From the NCBI GenBank assembly GCA_034429195.1, contig DAOUGQ010000004.1, forward strand, positions 58,524 to 122,523: DNA of 64,000 bases, in the 5' to 3' direction. The notes beneath the pieces were generated by a model. The model was not told the origin of the DNA, made no database searches, and saw only the letters and a list, made by a program, of their open reading frames with translations. This document shows, one piece after another, positions 51,546 to 61,399 of this stretch. Position 1 is the first letter of the stretch. Every line of letters begins with the position of its first letter. This stretch comes from UBA4782 sp034429195. Lineage in GTDB: Bacteria; Chloroflexota; Anaerolineae; Anaerolineales; Anaerolineaceae. The translations under genes were made by a program, and so were the position numbers.

Positions 51546-52226
51546 ATGCGTTTTGATGTATTTACTCTTCTTCCTGAAATGTTTCCACCATATTTGGGGG
51601 TAAGTATTTTGCAAAAAGCGATTGAAAAATCACTCATTGAAGTTCATGTGCATGATATTCGGGCTTCAACTCACGATAAGCACCATATTACCGATGACGC
51701 CCCTTATGGAGGAGGCGGTGGCATGGTAATGAAACCTGAACCTATTTTTGAATCAGTTGAATCCATTTTAGGTTCACCACCATGTTGCCCGGTGATTTAT
51801 CTATCGCCACAGGGAAAACCATTCACTTCTGAAATTGCCCGCGATTTCACTCGATATGAACGAATAGCTTTGCTTTGCGGAAGGTATGAAGGAATCGATG
51901 AAAGGGTGATCGAGCATCTGGTGACAGAGCAGATCTCGATTGGTGACTTTGTGGTTACTGGTGGAGAATTGCCTGCCTTGATGGTTATTGACGCTGTTTC
52001 GCGATTTATTCCTGGAGTGTTGGGTGATCCAGATGGTGCATTCGATGATAGTTTTGGAGATGGTTTACTGGAATATCCTCATTACACCCGCCCTGAAAAT
52101 TTCCGGGGGTGGGAGGTTCCCCCTGTGCTACTCTCTGGAAATCATGCACAGATCGCAGAATGGCGTCGCGAACAAAGTTTGATAAGAACCAGGCGGCAAC
52201 GCCCGGATCTGCTTGAAAATAAATAA
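51546..52226 (+). CDS. trmD: tRNA (guanine37-N1)-methyltransferase
   Basis: A 226-residue SPOUT methyltransferase that makes m1G37 and prevents frameshifting. LLPEMFPPYLGVSILQKA, DDAPYGGGGGMVMKPEP, LCGRYEGIDERV (the trefoil knot) and GDFVVTGGELPALMVIDAVSR are all conserved. No Shine-Dalgarno; the promoter position suggests a leaderless mRNA. The usual partners rimM, rplS and rpsP are not adjacent. Confidence 0.95.
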   Translation: MRFDVFTLLPEMFPPYLGVSILQKAIEKSLIEVHVHDIRASTHDKHHITDDAPYGGGGGMVMKPEPIFESVESILGSPPCCPVIYLSPQGKPFTSEIARDFTRYERIALLCGRYEGIDERVIEHLVTEQISIGDFVVTGGELPALMVIDAVSRFIPGVLGDPDGAFDDSFGDGLLEYPHYTRPENFRGWEVPPVLLSGNHAQIAEWRREQSLIRTRRQRPDLLENK

Positions 52227-52277
52227 AAAAGAAAGACTTAACTCATCTTTACCATTAAGGACTAAAAGGAGGAATTG

Positions 52278-53597
52278 ATGGAGAAGAAATCGTTTCCCTG
52301 GGGGCGTACTTTCCTGATTGGGTTTGGTTTTCTTGGGATCAGTGTATTATGGCCAATTTTCAACCAGTGGTTACCACTCATTCTTCAAGCTGGAAATCCA
52401 GAGTTTGAGAGACAATTGCTGGAACAGGGTAAAGAACTTCCCAATTTATGGGGTTTTGCGTTGGCACCTTCTTTGGCGATGTTCATTATGACCTGGGATA
52501 ATTTGATCAATATTTTCGTACAACCCTGGGTGGGTGCGCGCAGTGACCGTACCTGGACACGATTGGGAAGAAGGAAAAATTGGATTCTGTTGGGTTTGCC
52601 AATAGCACTGGTTGGGTTTATTTCGATTCCATTAGCACAAAGTGTGCTTGCGATCGCTGTGTTTATTTTGATCACCAACTTTGGTATGGCATTATTCCGT
52701 TCACCCGTCATCGCTTGGCTGGGTGATCTTTTCAAACCAGAAGAACGCAGCAGAGCCAATGGTGTAATCAACCTGATGGGCGGGATTGGTGGTGTACTCG
52801 CCTTTGTCGGTGGGGGGGTCATCTTTAATAAATTTGGAAGATCAGGGCCATTTATTGCAGGTGCAATTGCTTTAACTGCTGCTATGATCGTGGTTATGCT
52901 GTTTGTAAAAGAGCATCAATATGAGCATACTGAAACTGACAAGAATGAGAGTGTGATGGGTCTTATCCCTAACTTGAAAGCAGTTTTCGCAAGTAAGGAT
53001 AAATCAGCATTATTCATGTTGCTTTCTATTTTCTTCTGGTTCTGTGGATTCAATGCGGTCGAAACCGGGTTATCTAGTTTTGCGGTGTTTTCTCTTGGTA
53101 TCAAACCCGGCACAGCTTCTATCCTCGCTTCCATTGCCAACCTTTCTTTTATCGCTTTCGCCGTTCCAGCTGGGCTTTTGGCTGTGAAAATGGGCAAACG
53201 AAAAACCATCATCTTTGGATTGGCAGCATTAATTCCTGTCTTTTTGATTAGCAAGTTCCTTGTAACAGGCATGACGACATTTATTATTGCCATGATCCTC
53301 GTTGGCTTCTTCTGGTCATGGGTCAATGTGAATAGCTTACCTCTCGTTTATGACCATGGTGATGAAAAACGGATCGGAGCTTTTACTGGACTCTATTACT
53401 TTGCTTCGCAGTCTGCTGCAGTTATTGGGCCCAGTCTGGCAGGTATCATTGTAGAAAAGCTTGGCTACAATTATTCGATCCTCTTCTTGTATGGTGCACT
53501 ATTTTTGTTCCTGGCGTTTTTAACCATGCTAAAGGTGAAAGACAAAGCTCATGAAGAAAAGGTGAACGGTTTGATCAAGGAGACGATCACAGAGTAG
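52278..53597 (+). CDS. MFS transporter of the GPH/SLC45-like sugar group
   Basis: About 439 residues with 12 membrane helices. FGFLGISVLWPIFNQWLPLIL and the loop GARSDRTWTRLGRRKNWILLG resemble proton- or sodium-linked sugar transporters (GPH, SLC45-like). An in-frame TTG at 52275 exists, but the ATG at 52278 is five bases after AAGGAGG. The substrate is not assignable; it lies just before the nucleoside importer, though the BMP gene has its own promoter. Confidence 0.83.
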   Translation: MEKKSFPWGRTFLIGFGFLGISVLWPIFNQWLPLILQAGNPEFERQLLEQGKELPNLWGFALAPSLAMFIMTWDNLINIFVQPWVGARSDRTWTRLGRRKNWILLGLPIALVGFISIPLAQSVLAIAVFILITNFGMALFRSPVIAWLGDLFKPEERSRANGVINLMGGIGGVLAFVGGGVIFNKFGRSGPFIAGAIALTAAMIVVMLFVKEHQYEHTETDKNESVMGLIPNLKAVFASKDKSALFMLLSIFFWFCGFNAVETGLSSFAVFSLGIKPGTASILASIANLSFIAFAVPAGLLAVKMGKRKTIIFGLAALIPVFLISKFLVTGMTTFIIAMILVGFFWSWVNVNSLPLVYDHGDEKRIGAFTGLYYFASQSAAVIGPSLAGIIVEKLGYNYSILFLYGALFLFLAFLTMLKVKDKAHEEKVNGLIKETITE

Positions 53598-53639
53598 AGC
53601 TAACTACTCTTAAAATATTTTCAGGTAGAGCTTATACAC

Positions 53640-53668
53640 TTGCATACAGGAAATAATATAGTTATACT
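53640..53668 (+). promoter_or_regulatory. Promoter of the nucleoside ABC operon
   Basis: TTGCAT at 53640-53645, 17-base spacer, TATACT at 53663-53668, about 58 bases before the start codon. Confidence 0.75.
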
Positions 53669-53726
53669 ATTTTCTATGAGTGGAAATTCTTTTCCACTAA
53701 TTCATATTCTCAGTAGGAGGAGATAA

Positions 53727-54860
53727 ATGTCCAAAAAATTGTTAGCCGTTTTGTCAGCAATGCTAGTTTTAACTTTTGTGCTGACCTCATGCGGGACAAA
53801 AGCGACCGCAACAGAAGCCCCCGTAGTTGAAACTCAAGCACCTGAAGTCGCAACTACCGAAGCCCCAGTAGAAACAGAAGCCGCTGTTGAAACTACAGAA
53901 GCACCCGCAATCAAAGTCTGCATGGTTACTGATAGTGGTGGCATTGGAGACAAATCCTTCAATGACCTGACCTGGAAGGGTGTTCAACAAGGTATTGATG
54001 ATTTCGGAGTAGAAGGCAACTATATTCAATCAACTCAACCTTCCGATTTCGCATCTAACCTTACCGCATGCAAAGACTCTGGTGCTCAGCTTATCATCTG
54101 CGTTGGTTTCATGATGACAGATGACTGCAAGAAAGCTGCAACTGAGAATCCTGATATCTACTATGCTGGTGTAGATATGGGTGGATTTGGACTGGACAAC
54201 TTCCGTGGTGTTGGCGCAGAAATGGCACAATCGACTTATCTGGCTGGTTACCTCTCTGCTGGCATGACCCAGACTGGTAAATTGGGCTGGTATGTTGGTA
54301 TCATGGGTCCTGCAGTCCAGATCTTTGGTGATGGTTGGTACTATGGTATGCAGGCCTATAATGAAGCTCATGGCACTACCGTAACCAACATCGGTTATGA
54401 TGCCAACGATCCTGGCAAAGCTACTGCTACCGGTTCATGGATTGATGCAGACAAAGGTCGCGCTCTCGGTCAAAGCATGATGAACGAAGGCGTCGATATT
54501 ATTCTACCCGTTTGTGGTGGTGTTGGTGCAGCAACCGCAGCCTATATGCAGGAACAGGGCAAGGGCTATGTAATCGGTGTTGACCAGGACTGGACTCAGA
54601 CCTACCCACAGTACTCTGGCCAGATCCTCGCCAGTGTTACCAAACTGGTCAATGTCCATGTTTATGACGCGATCGAACGTGTTGTAAAAGGCACCTGGGA
54701 AGGTGGAGACTACACCCTCACGCTGGAAAATGGTGGAACCGACCTGACCTACAATCCTGCAGTGGAAGTTCCTGAAGAACTGAAAGCAGAAATTGCCGCA
54801 CTCAAGGAAAAGATCATTTCTGGTGAGATCGTCATTCCGGCACCAAAACCAATTGAGTAA
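53727..54860 (+). CDS. BMP-family nucleoside-binding lipoprotein
   Basis: A 377-residue lipoprotein. The signal peptide ends in the lipobox LTSC (near residue 22), then a Thr/Glu/Ala/Pro linker of about 40 residues. The PBP1-BMP domain starts IKVCMVTDSGGIGDKSFNDLTWKGV, the region that contacts the nucleoside, and has YLAGYLSAGMTQTGKLGW and GVDQDWTQTYPQYSGQILAS. It delivers nucleosides to the ABC importer encoded next. Strong AGGAGGAG before the ATG; a hairpin follows. Confidence 0.9.
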   Translation: MSKKLLAVLSAMLVLTFVLTSCGTKATATEAPVVETQAPEVATTEAPVETEAAVETTEAPAIKVCMVTDSGGIGDKSFNDLTWKGVQQGIDDFGVEGNYIQSTQPSDFASNLTACKDSGAQLIICVGFMMTDDCKKAATENPDIYYAGVDMGGFGLDNFRGVGAEMAQSTYLAGYLSAGMTQTGKLGWYVGIMGPAVQIFGDGWYYGMQAYNEAHGTTVTNIGYDANDPGKATATGSWIDADKGRALGQSMMNEGVDIILPVCGGVGAATAAYMQEQGKGYVIGVDQDWTQTYPQYSGQILASVTKLVNVHVYDAIERVVKGTWEGGDYTLTLENGGTDLTYNPAVEVPEELKAEIAALKEKIISGEIVIPAPKPIE

Positions 54861-54878
54861 TTTGCCTTGAAGGAAATG

Positions 54879-54904
54879 AAGAGCCAGGTTTTCACCTGGC
54901 TCTT
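54879..54904 (+). terminator. Hairpin between the binding protein and the ABC genes
   Basis: An 11-base perfect stem (AAGAGCCAGGT with ACCTGGCTCTT), loop TTTC, with only a short T run after it. It may act as a partial terminator or mRNA stabiliser, giving more binding protein than transporter. Confidence 0.72.
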
Positions 54905-54975
54905 TGCTCATATTAATGAATATTTTTAGTTATGGTAAAATGGCTAACACATTGTTTTTCTTTGAGTGAGGGTTA

Positions 54976-56538
54976 ATGCCACCAATTCTTGAATTAAAAG
55001 GAATTACAAAACGATTTCCGGGTGTTCTTGCGAATGATCATATTGATATCTCGCTAAACAAAGGCGAGATTCTTGCTTTGTTGGGAGAAAACGGCGCCGG
55101 CAAAACCACTCTCATGAACATCCTGTATGGATTATACAAACCAGATGAAGGTGAGATTTTTATCAATGGAGAGAAAAAAGAAATTAAATCTTCTATTGAT
55201 GCTATACGATCTGGTATTGGCATGGTCCATCAACATTTTATGTTGATCCCAGTATTTACGGTAACTGAAAATGTAATGCTGGGAGAAGAAGACACTCATA
55301 TGGGTGGTTTTCTCGATCGGGAAAAAGCTGCAGAAAAGATCAGAGAAATATCCGATCTTTATAAGTTGAATGTCAATCCTGATGATATGGTCGAAGACCT
55401 TCCGATTGGTTTACAGCAGAGGGTAGAGATCATTAAACTGCTATTCCGCAATGCAGATATCCTGATAATGGATGAGCCCACTGCGGTTTTGACACCGCAG
55501 GAAGTGGATGAGCTATTTGCTATTCTGAAGAAATTAGTTCAACAGGGAAAATCGATCATCTTCATTACCCATAAACTTAGAGAGGTAATGGAGTGCGCTG
55601 ATCGAATTGAAGTCATACGGTTAGGGAAAGTTGTTGGTGAGACTACTCCAAAAGACGCCACCCCTGAAAAATTAGCATCGATGATGGTAGGAAGAGCCGT
55701 TGAATTAAAAACTCAGAAGAAACCAAGCGAACCCAAGGATGTTGTTTTATCAGTTAAAGATTTAACCGTAACTGATATGCATTCACGCCTTGTATTGGAT
55801 ACGGTTTCTTTAGAAGTACGTAGTGGAGAGATTTTGGGCATCGCAGGTGTGCAGGGGAATGGACAAACTGAATTAGTGCGAGCGCTTACTGGTTTAAAAA
55901 CCGCTCGTTCGGGCACGATTACCTTCCTTAACAAAGTAGTCACGAAAAGTAGTCCTCGGAAAATTACAGAACTTGGGAGTGCCCATATTCCTGAAGATCG
56001 ACAAAAGGACGGACTTGTTCTCAAGAATTCTGTTGAAGATAACCTTGTTTTGAATACCTATTACTTGCCACCTTTTGCGAAAGGTATCATTTTACAACGG
56101 ATGGCGATCGATGAAAATGCAAGAAAATTAGTAGAAGCATTCGATATCCGTACTCCCGATATATTTACACCGACTTATGCTCTTTCTGGTGGCAATCAAC
56201 AAAAAGTTATTGTTGCGAGAGAGTTTTCGCGCCCAATAAAGTTATTGATCGCTGCACAACCTACGCGTGGGTTGGATGTTGGTTCCATTGAATATATTCA
56301 TAACAGGATCGTCGAAAAGCGTGACGAAGGTTGTGCGGTATTGCTTGTATCCACTGAATTGGATGAAATCATGCAACTTTCAGATCGTATAGCTGTGATG
56401 TACAGAGGGAAGATCATCGCTACGGTTAATGCCAGCGATGTTACGAAAGAAGAACTTGGTTTGCTGATGGCGGGTGTTATGCCTGAGATCCAGAAGAAAA
56501 AAGAAGTGATTGGGCAAACTCGGGAATTGGTAACTTAG
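54976..56538 (+). CDS. Nucleoside ABC transporter ATP-binding protein (double domain)
   Basis: A 520-residue RbsA-type tandem ATPase. Domain 1: Walker A GENGAGKTTL, signature LPIGLQQRVEI, Walker B ILIMDEPTAVL. Domain 2: degenerate Walker A GVQGNGQTEL, signature LSGGNQQKV and Walker B LLIAAQPTRGLD, where Gln replaces the catalytic Glu-adjacent Asp-Glu pattern, as is usual for this family. It energises the two permeases that follow. Confidence 0.93.
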   Translation: MPPILELKGITKRFPGVLANDHIDISLNKGEILALLGENGAGKTTLMNILYGLYKPDEGEIFINGEKKEIKSSIDAIRSGIGMVHQHFMLIPVFTVTENVMLGEEDTHMGGFLDREKAAEKIREISDLYKLNVNPDDMVEDLPIGLQQRVEIIKLLFRNADILIMDEPTAVLTPQEVDELFAILKKLVQQGKSIIFITHKLREVMECADRIEVIRLGKVVGETTPKDATPEKLASMMVGRAVELKTQKKPSEPKDVVLSVKDLTVTDMHSRLVLDTVSLEVRSGEILGIAGVQGNGQTELVRALTGLKTARSGTITFLNKVVTKSSPRKITELGSAHIPEDRQKDGLVLKNSVEDNLVLNTYYLPPFAKGIILQRMAIDENARKLVEAFDIRTPDIFTPTYALSGGNQQKVIVAREFSRPIKLLIAAQPTRGLDVGSIEYIHNRIVEKRDEGCAVLLVSTELDEIMQLSDRIAVMYRGKIIATVNASDVTKEELGLLMAGVMPEIQKKKEVIGQTRELVT

Positions 56539-56546
56539 GAACAACC

Positions 56547-57797
56547 ATGAACAAAGAAACTACCGGTCAAGAAAAAAGAAATTTTCTTTCCATTTTTTAT
56601 GAGGAGCTCTCAAAGAGTTCCATTACGATCATTATTCTTTCCATTGTTAGTGGTTTCATTATGGGAGGGATACTGGTTATTGTCACTTCACCTGAAGTAT
56701 ATAAGGCATTTGCGGTATCTTTTGGTGAAGGACTTGCGACCTCCTGGAAAATGGTTGCAAACACCTATTCTTCGCTATTCTTAGGAGCATTTGGGGATCC
56801 TGCAAAAATATCTGCTGCTATCAAATCAGGTGATAATGCAAAAATCCTGAGCGCATTTGGACCGTTTTTTGAGAGCCTTGTTGTTACTACTCCCTATTTG
56901 TTCACAGGTGTTGCTGTAGCACTTGGTTTTAGGGCAGGTGTATTCAATATTGGAGCTGAAGGACAATTGCAGGTTGGTTCAATCGCAGCAGCATGGGCAG
57001 GGTGGACTTTTACAGGTCTTTCTCCCTGGATCCATATTCCATTAGCACTTCTTTGTGGAGCTCTTGCAGGCGGTTTGTGGGGTTTTATTCCCGGCTGGCT
57101 TAAGGTAAAGACCGGAGCGCATGAAGTCATCACAACGATTATGATGAACTACATTGGTTATTATTTGATCTATTATCTGGTAGCTGTACCATTTAAGGAT
57201 CCCAATGAAGTTGTGCCGAAAACTCCCTGGATCCTGGAAAGTGCACATCTTCCTCGATTCTTCCCAGAGCCAATCCGATTCCACTTAGGTTTCTTTATTG
57301 CTATTGGGATCGCATTTCTTATCTGGTTCTTGCTGTTTAAAACCACCTGGGGGTATGAGATTCGTTCGGTTGGTATTAACATGAATGCTTCAAAATACGC
57401 TGGCATGAATATAACGGTTATTACAGTAGTAGGAATGGCGCTCTCTGGCGCAATCGCCGGATTAGGTGGTGCAAGCGAAATCATGGGTGTTTATTGGAGA
57501 CAATCTCAAGCTCTCTCAACTGGGTATGGGTTTGACTCAATCGCCCTTGCTTTATTAGCTCAGAATCATCCACTTGGAGTAATTTTAACTGCACTTCTTT
57601 TTGGTTTCTTACGCAGTGGTTCTAAGGTAATGCAACTGAGAGCCGGAATTCCAATTTACATTATCAATATATTGCAGGCATTCATTATTCTTTTCCTTGC
57701 TGCTCCTGCAATTATTCGAACAATATACCGACTTAAAAAACCGAGCATTAAAGATTTGCCAATTTCATCTACAACATCACTTTCCGAGAAGAAATAA
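56547..57797 (+). CDS. Nucleoside ABC transporter permease 1
   Basis: A 416-residue BPD_transp_2 permease with about ten membrane helices. FRAGVFNIGAEGQLQVGSIAAAW is the characteristic motif of YufP/NupP-type permeases. It is eight bases after the ATPase gene, and its TAA shares one base with the next ATG. Confidence 0.92.
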   Translation: MNKETTGQEKRNFLSIFYEELSKSSITIIILSIVSGFIMGGILVIVTSPEVYKAFAVSFGEGLATSWKMVANTYSSLFLGAFGDPAKISAAIKSGDNAKILSAFGPFFESLVVTTPYLFTGVAVALGFRAGVFNIGAEGQLQVGSIAAAWAGWTFTGLSPWIHIPLALLCGALAGGLWGFIPGWLKVKTGAHEVITTIMMNYIGYYLIYYLVAVPFKDPNEVVPKTPWILESAHLPRFFPEPIRFHLGFFIAIGIAFLIWFLLFKTTWGYEIRSVGINMNASKYAGMNITVITVVGMALSGAIAGLGGASEIMGVYWRQSQALSTGYGFDSIALALLAQNHPLGVILTALLFGFLRSGSKVMQLRAGIPIYIINILQAFIILFLAAPAIIRTIYRLKKPSIKDLPISSTTSLSEKK

Positions 57798-59077
57798 TGG
57801 AAAAAAACACGTTAGCCCAAAAGTTTAAAGTTATTCGTGGGACAAAGACGGGAACTCAACAAAGAATAATCATTGGAGCCCTTTTCATCCTGTCAGCGAT
57901 CTTTGTTCATTTCGTTTTAGCAAGTCCACTTGCACCAGATGTGAATACGACCTTCGGGACCAATATCAATGATCGCGCGATCCAGATCCCTGATTGGGTT
58001 TTCAATAGCAAAGCTTCGTTGGAGATTGTTGCTGGAATTTGTCTGGGTCTTGGTCTTTATGAGATCATCAGAGGCTTCAAAAAGGCAACCAGTATTGTAA
58101 TTGCTATAGTTGGTGTTCTACTTGTGCTGGGCTTTTTGTTCTGGGGAGCAGCAGGCAGCTCAATCAGTTTTACGGGCATGCTGGCGTTGATGGTTGTCCG
58201 GTCAGTGCCAATTACAATTGGTGCATTGTCAGGTTTGATCACCGAGCGCGCAGGCATTGTTAACATTGCAATCGAAGGCATGATGGTTGCCAGTGCATTA
58301 ACGAGTGCAATCGCTGGCAGTCTTTTTGGAATCTGGTGGGGAGTTGTTGCAGCAATATTTACCGGTGCAGCACTGGCAATGGTACACGCATGGTTATCCA
58401 TAAAGTACAAAGTAGATCAAATCATTTCCGGTACAATGATTAATATTTTCGCTACAGGAATTACTTCCTACACCTATATTAAATTCCTGCAGTCAAGCAC
58501 TCTAAATGAACCTGGTTTCTTTAAACCATTTCAGATACCTCTTCTTTACAAAATACCAGTTATTGGACCCATTTTCTTTGACCACAATCTGTATGTTTAT
58601 ATTATGTACCTTCTCGTGATTGTTTTAACGATTGCATTGTATAAGACAAAATGGGGACTTCGTCACAGGGCTGTGGGTGAACATCCAAAGGCTGCTGATA
58701 CACTTGGCATCAACGTGTTCCGGACACGCTATTTTGCCTGTCTTTTAGGCGGTATGGTGGCTGGTTTTGCTGGTTCGTATTTTTCGCTTGGTTCTGTAGG
58801 ACGTTTTGAACAGACCATGACCGCAGGAAGAGGCTTTATTGCTCTCGCAGCCATGATCTTTGGCAATTGGACACCAGTAGGTTCAATTGGAGCTGGAATG
58901 CTCTTTGGTTTCTCAGAATCGTTGACAACAAAGTTGTCTTTATTGCATTTCCCAATTCCAGCAGAATTACTCTTAATGCTGCCATATATTATTACCATAG
59001 TCGTTCTCGCTGGTGTTGTAGGCCGGAGTCGTGGACCAGCAGCAAGTGGCACTCCGTACGAAAAAGAAAGTCTTTAG
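57797..59077 (+). CDS. Nucleoside ABC transporter permease 2
   Basis: A 426-residue permease of the YufQ/NupQ type. ITERAGIVNIAIEGMMVASALTS carries the family motif. It has an N-terminal extension with two extra helices (about 25-120) compared with typical members of about 310 residues. It pairs with permease 1 to form the membrane pore. Ends at a strong bidirectional terminator. Confidence 0.9.
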   Translation: MEKNTLAQKFKVIRGTKTGTQQRIIIGALFILSAIFVHFVLASPLAPDVNTTFGTNINDRAIQIPDWVFNSKASLEIVAGICLGLGLYEIIRGFKKATSIVIAIVGVLLVLGFLFWGAAGSSISFTGMLALMVVRSVPITIGALSGLITERAGIVNIAIEGMMVASALTSAIAGSLFGIWWGVVAAIFTGAALAMVHAWLSIKYKVDQIISGTMINIFATGITSYTYIKFLQSSTLNEPGFFKPFQIPLLYKIPVIGPIFFDHNLYVYIMYLLVIVLTIALYKTKWGLRHRAVGEHPKAADTLGINVFRTRYFACLLGGMVAGFAGSYFSLGSVGRFEQTMTAGRGFIALAAMIFGNWTPVGSIGAGMLFGFSESLTTKLSLLHFPIPAELLLMLPYIITIVVLAGVVGRSRGPAASGTPYEKESL

Positions 59078-59081
59078 CAAT

Positions 59082-59112
59082 AAAAAGGAGAGAATTATTC
59101 TCTCCTTTTTTT
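59082..59112. terminator. Bidirectional terminator
   Basis: A 13-base perfect stem (59082-59094 with 59098-59110) and three-base loop, flanked by A and T tracts so that both strands have a U run. It serves the importer operon and the convergent methyltransferase gene. Confidence 0.93.
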
Positions 59113-59125
59113 GCATTGGTTAATT

Positions 59126-60286
59126 TTATTTTAGTGGGTAGGTTCCAAATTCCTGTACTGCATCTACCATCGCAAGAATGTTTTCTGCCGGTACTTCGTT
59201 CATGATTGTGTGAACACTTGCAACCATGTATCCACCACCCTGACCGAGAATATTGACCACTCTTCTTACTTCCTGCTTGACCTCATCCGGTGTGCCATGA
59301 GGGAGTATCTTTTGAGTGTCAATTGCGCCACAAAAAACGATCCGTTGACCGTATAACTTCTTTAATTCTTCAAGGTTTGACATTTTACCTGCAGAAGTCT
59401 GCACTGGATTGAGTATATCCACTCCAATCTCAATGAAATCTTCGATCAGGTTGAACACATCTCCATCAGTATGGAAAAAGACCTTTGCTTTGGTTTTTTG
59501 CTTAATCAGTGAGATCATTTCGGCGTGCAAGGGTTTTAACATTTTTCGGTACATGCGTGGTGAGATCATGAGGTTTTCTTGGGTGCCAAGATCGTCGCCA
59601 ATTTTGATTATGTCGAGTACATCACCGCATTGATCAAGGAAATGACTCATGTTTTTCATGCATAATTTGTTTGTTCGGATCAAAAGCTCCTGTGCAAAAT
59701 CGGGTTCTGTTGCCATATTGGTAAGAAATTTCTCCAAACCCTGCAATCCTATTGCTCTCTCGAATGGAAACATCAACCAGGGTGCCCCCATGATGGCATA
59801 TTGATTTGCATTATGAAGTTTCAATGCCTGTTCACGAACATGAGAAGTACGAAATGGGTCATCCATGTCTGGCCAGGGATAGGAATCCAATTCTTCGATC
59901 GTTTTGGCTTCTGGCATGGGATGGATCCCAGGGTACCAATCATCAGGTCCGATTTCCATTTGCCCATTTCCCCAGTCATCAATGAAAGGGGAGTGGGGAG
60001 CACGATTTTGATTTCTCTCATAGACAGCCTGTGGAAACCGGTCTAATACTCCTCGCACATCGCTGTGAAGGCGTTGCAATATCTTTTCATCTGGCAAAGC
60101 GGTACCAAGTTCTGGCCAATTATAGATGTACTGGTCTTCACTTTCTACTCCAAGTATCTTCTTGAGTTCTCGATAAGGCCGAATTTTTATTCCGGTAGCA
60201 TTGCTTACCCCTAAAATGATCGGTACTCGGTCTGGTTGTTCATGTTGTAGAACAGCTTGAACTCTTTCACGAGAGGTCATAGTCAT
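59126..60286 (-). CDS. Uroporphyrinogen decarboxylase-like (MtaA/CmuA-type) protein
   Basis: About 386 residues of the URO-D barrel fold. ERVQAVLQHEQPDRVPI is the typical N-terminus of the methyltransferase branch that moves methyl groups between corrinoids and thiols. The zinc site of that branch is HxC...C; here the segment reads FFHTDGDVF, with Asp in place of the first Cys, and VFCGAID keeps the second. So it may use another metal set or be a different reaction. Start 60286 is chosen because AGGAG is seven bases upstream; longer and shorter Met options exist at 60322 and 60280. No corrinoid protein gene is adjacent. Confidence 0.8.
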   Translation of the reverse strand: MTMTSRERVQAVLQHEQPDRVPIILGVSNATGIKIRPYRELKKILGVESEDQYIYNWPELGTALPDEKILQRLHSDVRGVLDRFPQAVYERNQNRAPHSPFIDDWGNGQMEIGPDDWYPGIHPMPEAKTIEELDSYPWPDMDDPFRTSHVREQALKLHNANQYAIMGAPWLMFPFERAIGLQGLEKFLTNMATEPDFAQELLIRTNKLCMKNMSHFLDQCGDVLDIIKIGDDLGTQENLMISPRMYRKMLKPLHAEMISLIKQKTKAKVFFHTDGDVFNLIEDFIEIGVDILNPVQTSAGKMSNLEELKKLYGQRIVFCGAIDTQKILPHGTPDEVKQEVRRVVNILGQGGGYMVASVHTIMNEVPAENILAMVDAVQEFGTYPLK

Positions 60287-60438
60287 AAAGCATCTCCTGA
60301 AATCTTTTTTATTATTGTACATGGAAAAACCTTAAGAGAGGATGAAGAAAAGCTTTTGGAAATGGAAGAAGATAAATGAAGCAACCAGGTAAGGTTTTAC
60401 GCAAACCATAGTAGATGAACCCCATATTTTCAGGGGTA

Positions 60439-60468
60439 TTCATTAAGAAATATCGGGTATCATATACT
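60439..60468 (+). promoter_or_regulatory. Probable promoter of the ABC exporter operon
   Basis: TTCATT at 60439-60444, 18-base spacer, TATACT at 60463-60468, about 26 bases before the start codon. The -35 is weak. Confidence 0.5.
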
Positions 60469-60493
60469 TGTAAAAATATTGGAGGGACGTGTC

Positions 60494-61399
60494 ATGCCAG
60501 CTATACATGTAAATGAAATCACGAAAAGTTTTGGCTCAATTAAGGCTGTGAACGGTGTCAGCTTCGAAGTACAACAGGGAGAGATCTTTGGATTACTGGG
60601 GCCAAATGGCGCAGGAAAAACTACATCCATTCGCATGATATTGGATATTTTTAAACCCGATTCTGGAAGTATCAGCGTTTTGGGTGGTGCAATGAGTGAA
60701 GATAAAAAGGATAAAATCGGGTATTTACCGGAAGAACGAGGTTTGTATCAGGATATTCCGCTGGAACGATGTCTGATATATCTTGCATCGCTTAAAGGAA
60801 TGGAAATGAATGTGATTAAAAAACGAATGAACGAGTATCTTGAACGCTTCGATCTGGTACTATCCCGCAAGAAGAAAGTTAAAGAATTGAGCAAAGGTAT
60901 GCAGCAAAAAGCTCAACTGATCAGCACATTGATCCATGAACCTGATCTGATCATTATCGATGAGCCATTTTCAGCGCTTGATCCAGTGAATACACAAATC
61001 GTACGTGAGCTTTTAATGGAGCAGCGTGATAAAGGGAAAGCGATAGTGATGTGCACTCACCAGATGCATCAGGTGGAAGAACTTTGCGACAGGTTGGTTT
61101 TGATCGATAAAGGAAAGACAGTGCTTTATGGGAATATTCACGATATTCGGAGGCAATTCGCGAAGCGAGAGATCAGTGTCTGGTCTTTAGATGAATTTCC
61201 TTCTCATGTGTTTGGGGTAAAAGAGATCATACAGGAAAACCATGAGATACGGCTGCGCCTTGATGCAACTACCAATCCACAGGATGTACTTAAGGATCTG
61301 GTGAATTCGGGCATTAAATTGGAACGCTTTGAGATCGCTATGCCAACTCTGGATGAAATATTTATTCGTGTAGTTCAGGGTGAGGAGATGCACGTATGA
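60494..61399 (+). CDS. NatA-like ABC exporter ATP-binding protein
   Basis: About 301 residues. Walker A GPNGAGKTTS, signature LSKGMQQKAQLI, Walker B LIIIDEPFSALDP, plus a C-terminal DUF4162 extension. This is the ATPase type of NatAB Na+ exporters and related ABC-2 systems. An upstream TTG at 60479 is in frame, but the ATG at 60494 is seven bases after GGAGGG. The stop overlaps the first permease by four bases. Confidence 0.92.
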   Translation: MPAIHVNEITKSFGSIKAVNGVSFEVQQGEIFGLLGPNGAGKTTSIRMILDIFKPDSGSISVLGGAMSEDKKDKIGYLPEERGLYQDIPLERCLIYLASLKGMEMNVIKKRMNEYLERFDLVLSRKKKVKELSKGMQQKAQLISTLIHEPDLIIIDEPFSALDPVNTQIVRELLMEQRDKGKAIVMCTHQMHQVEELCDRLVLIDKGKTVLYGNIHDIRRQFAKREISVWSLDEFPSHVFGVKEIIQENHEIRLRLDATTNPQDVLKDLVNSGIKLERFEIAMPTLDEIFIRVVQGEEMHV

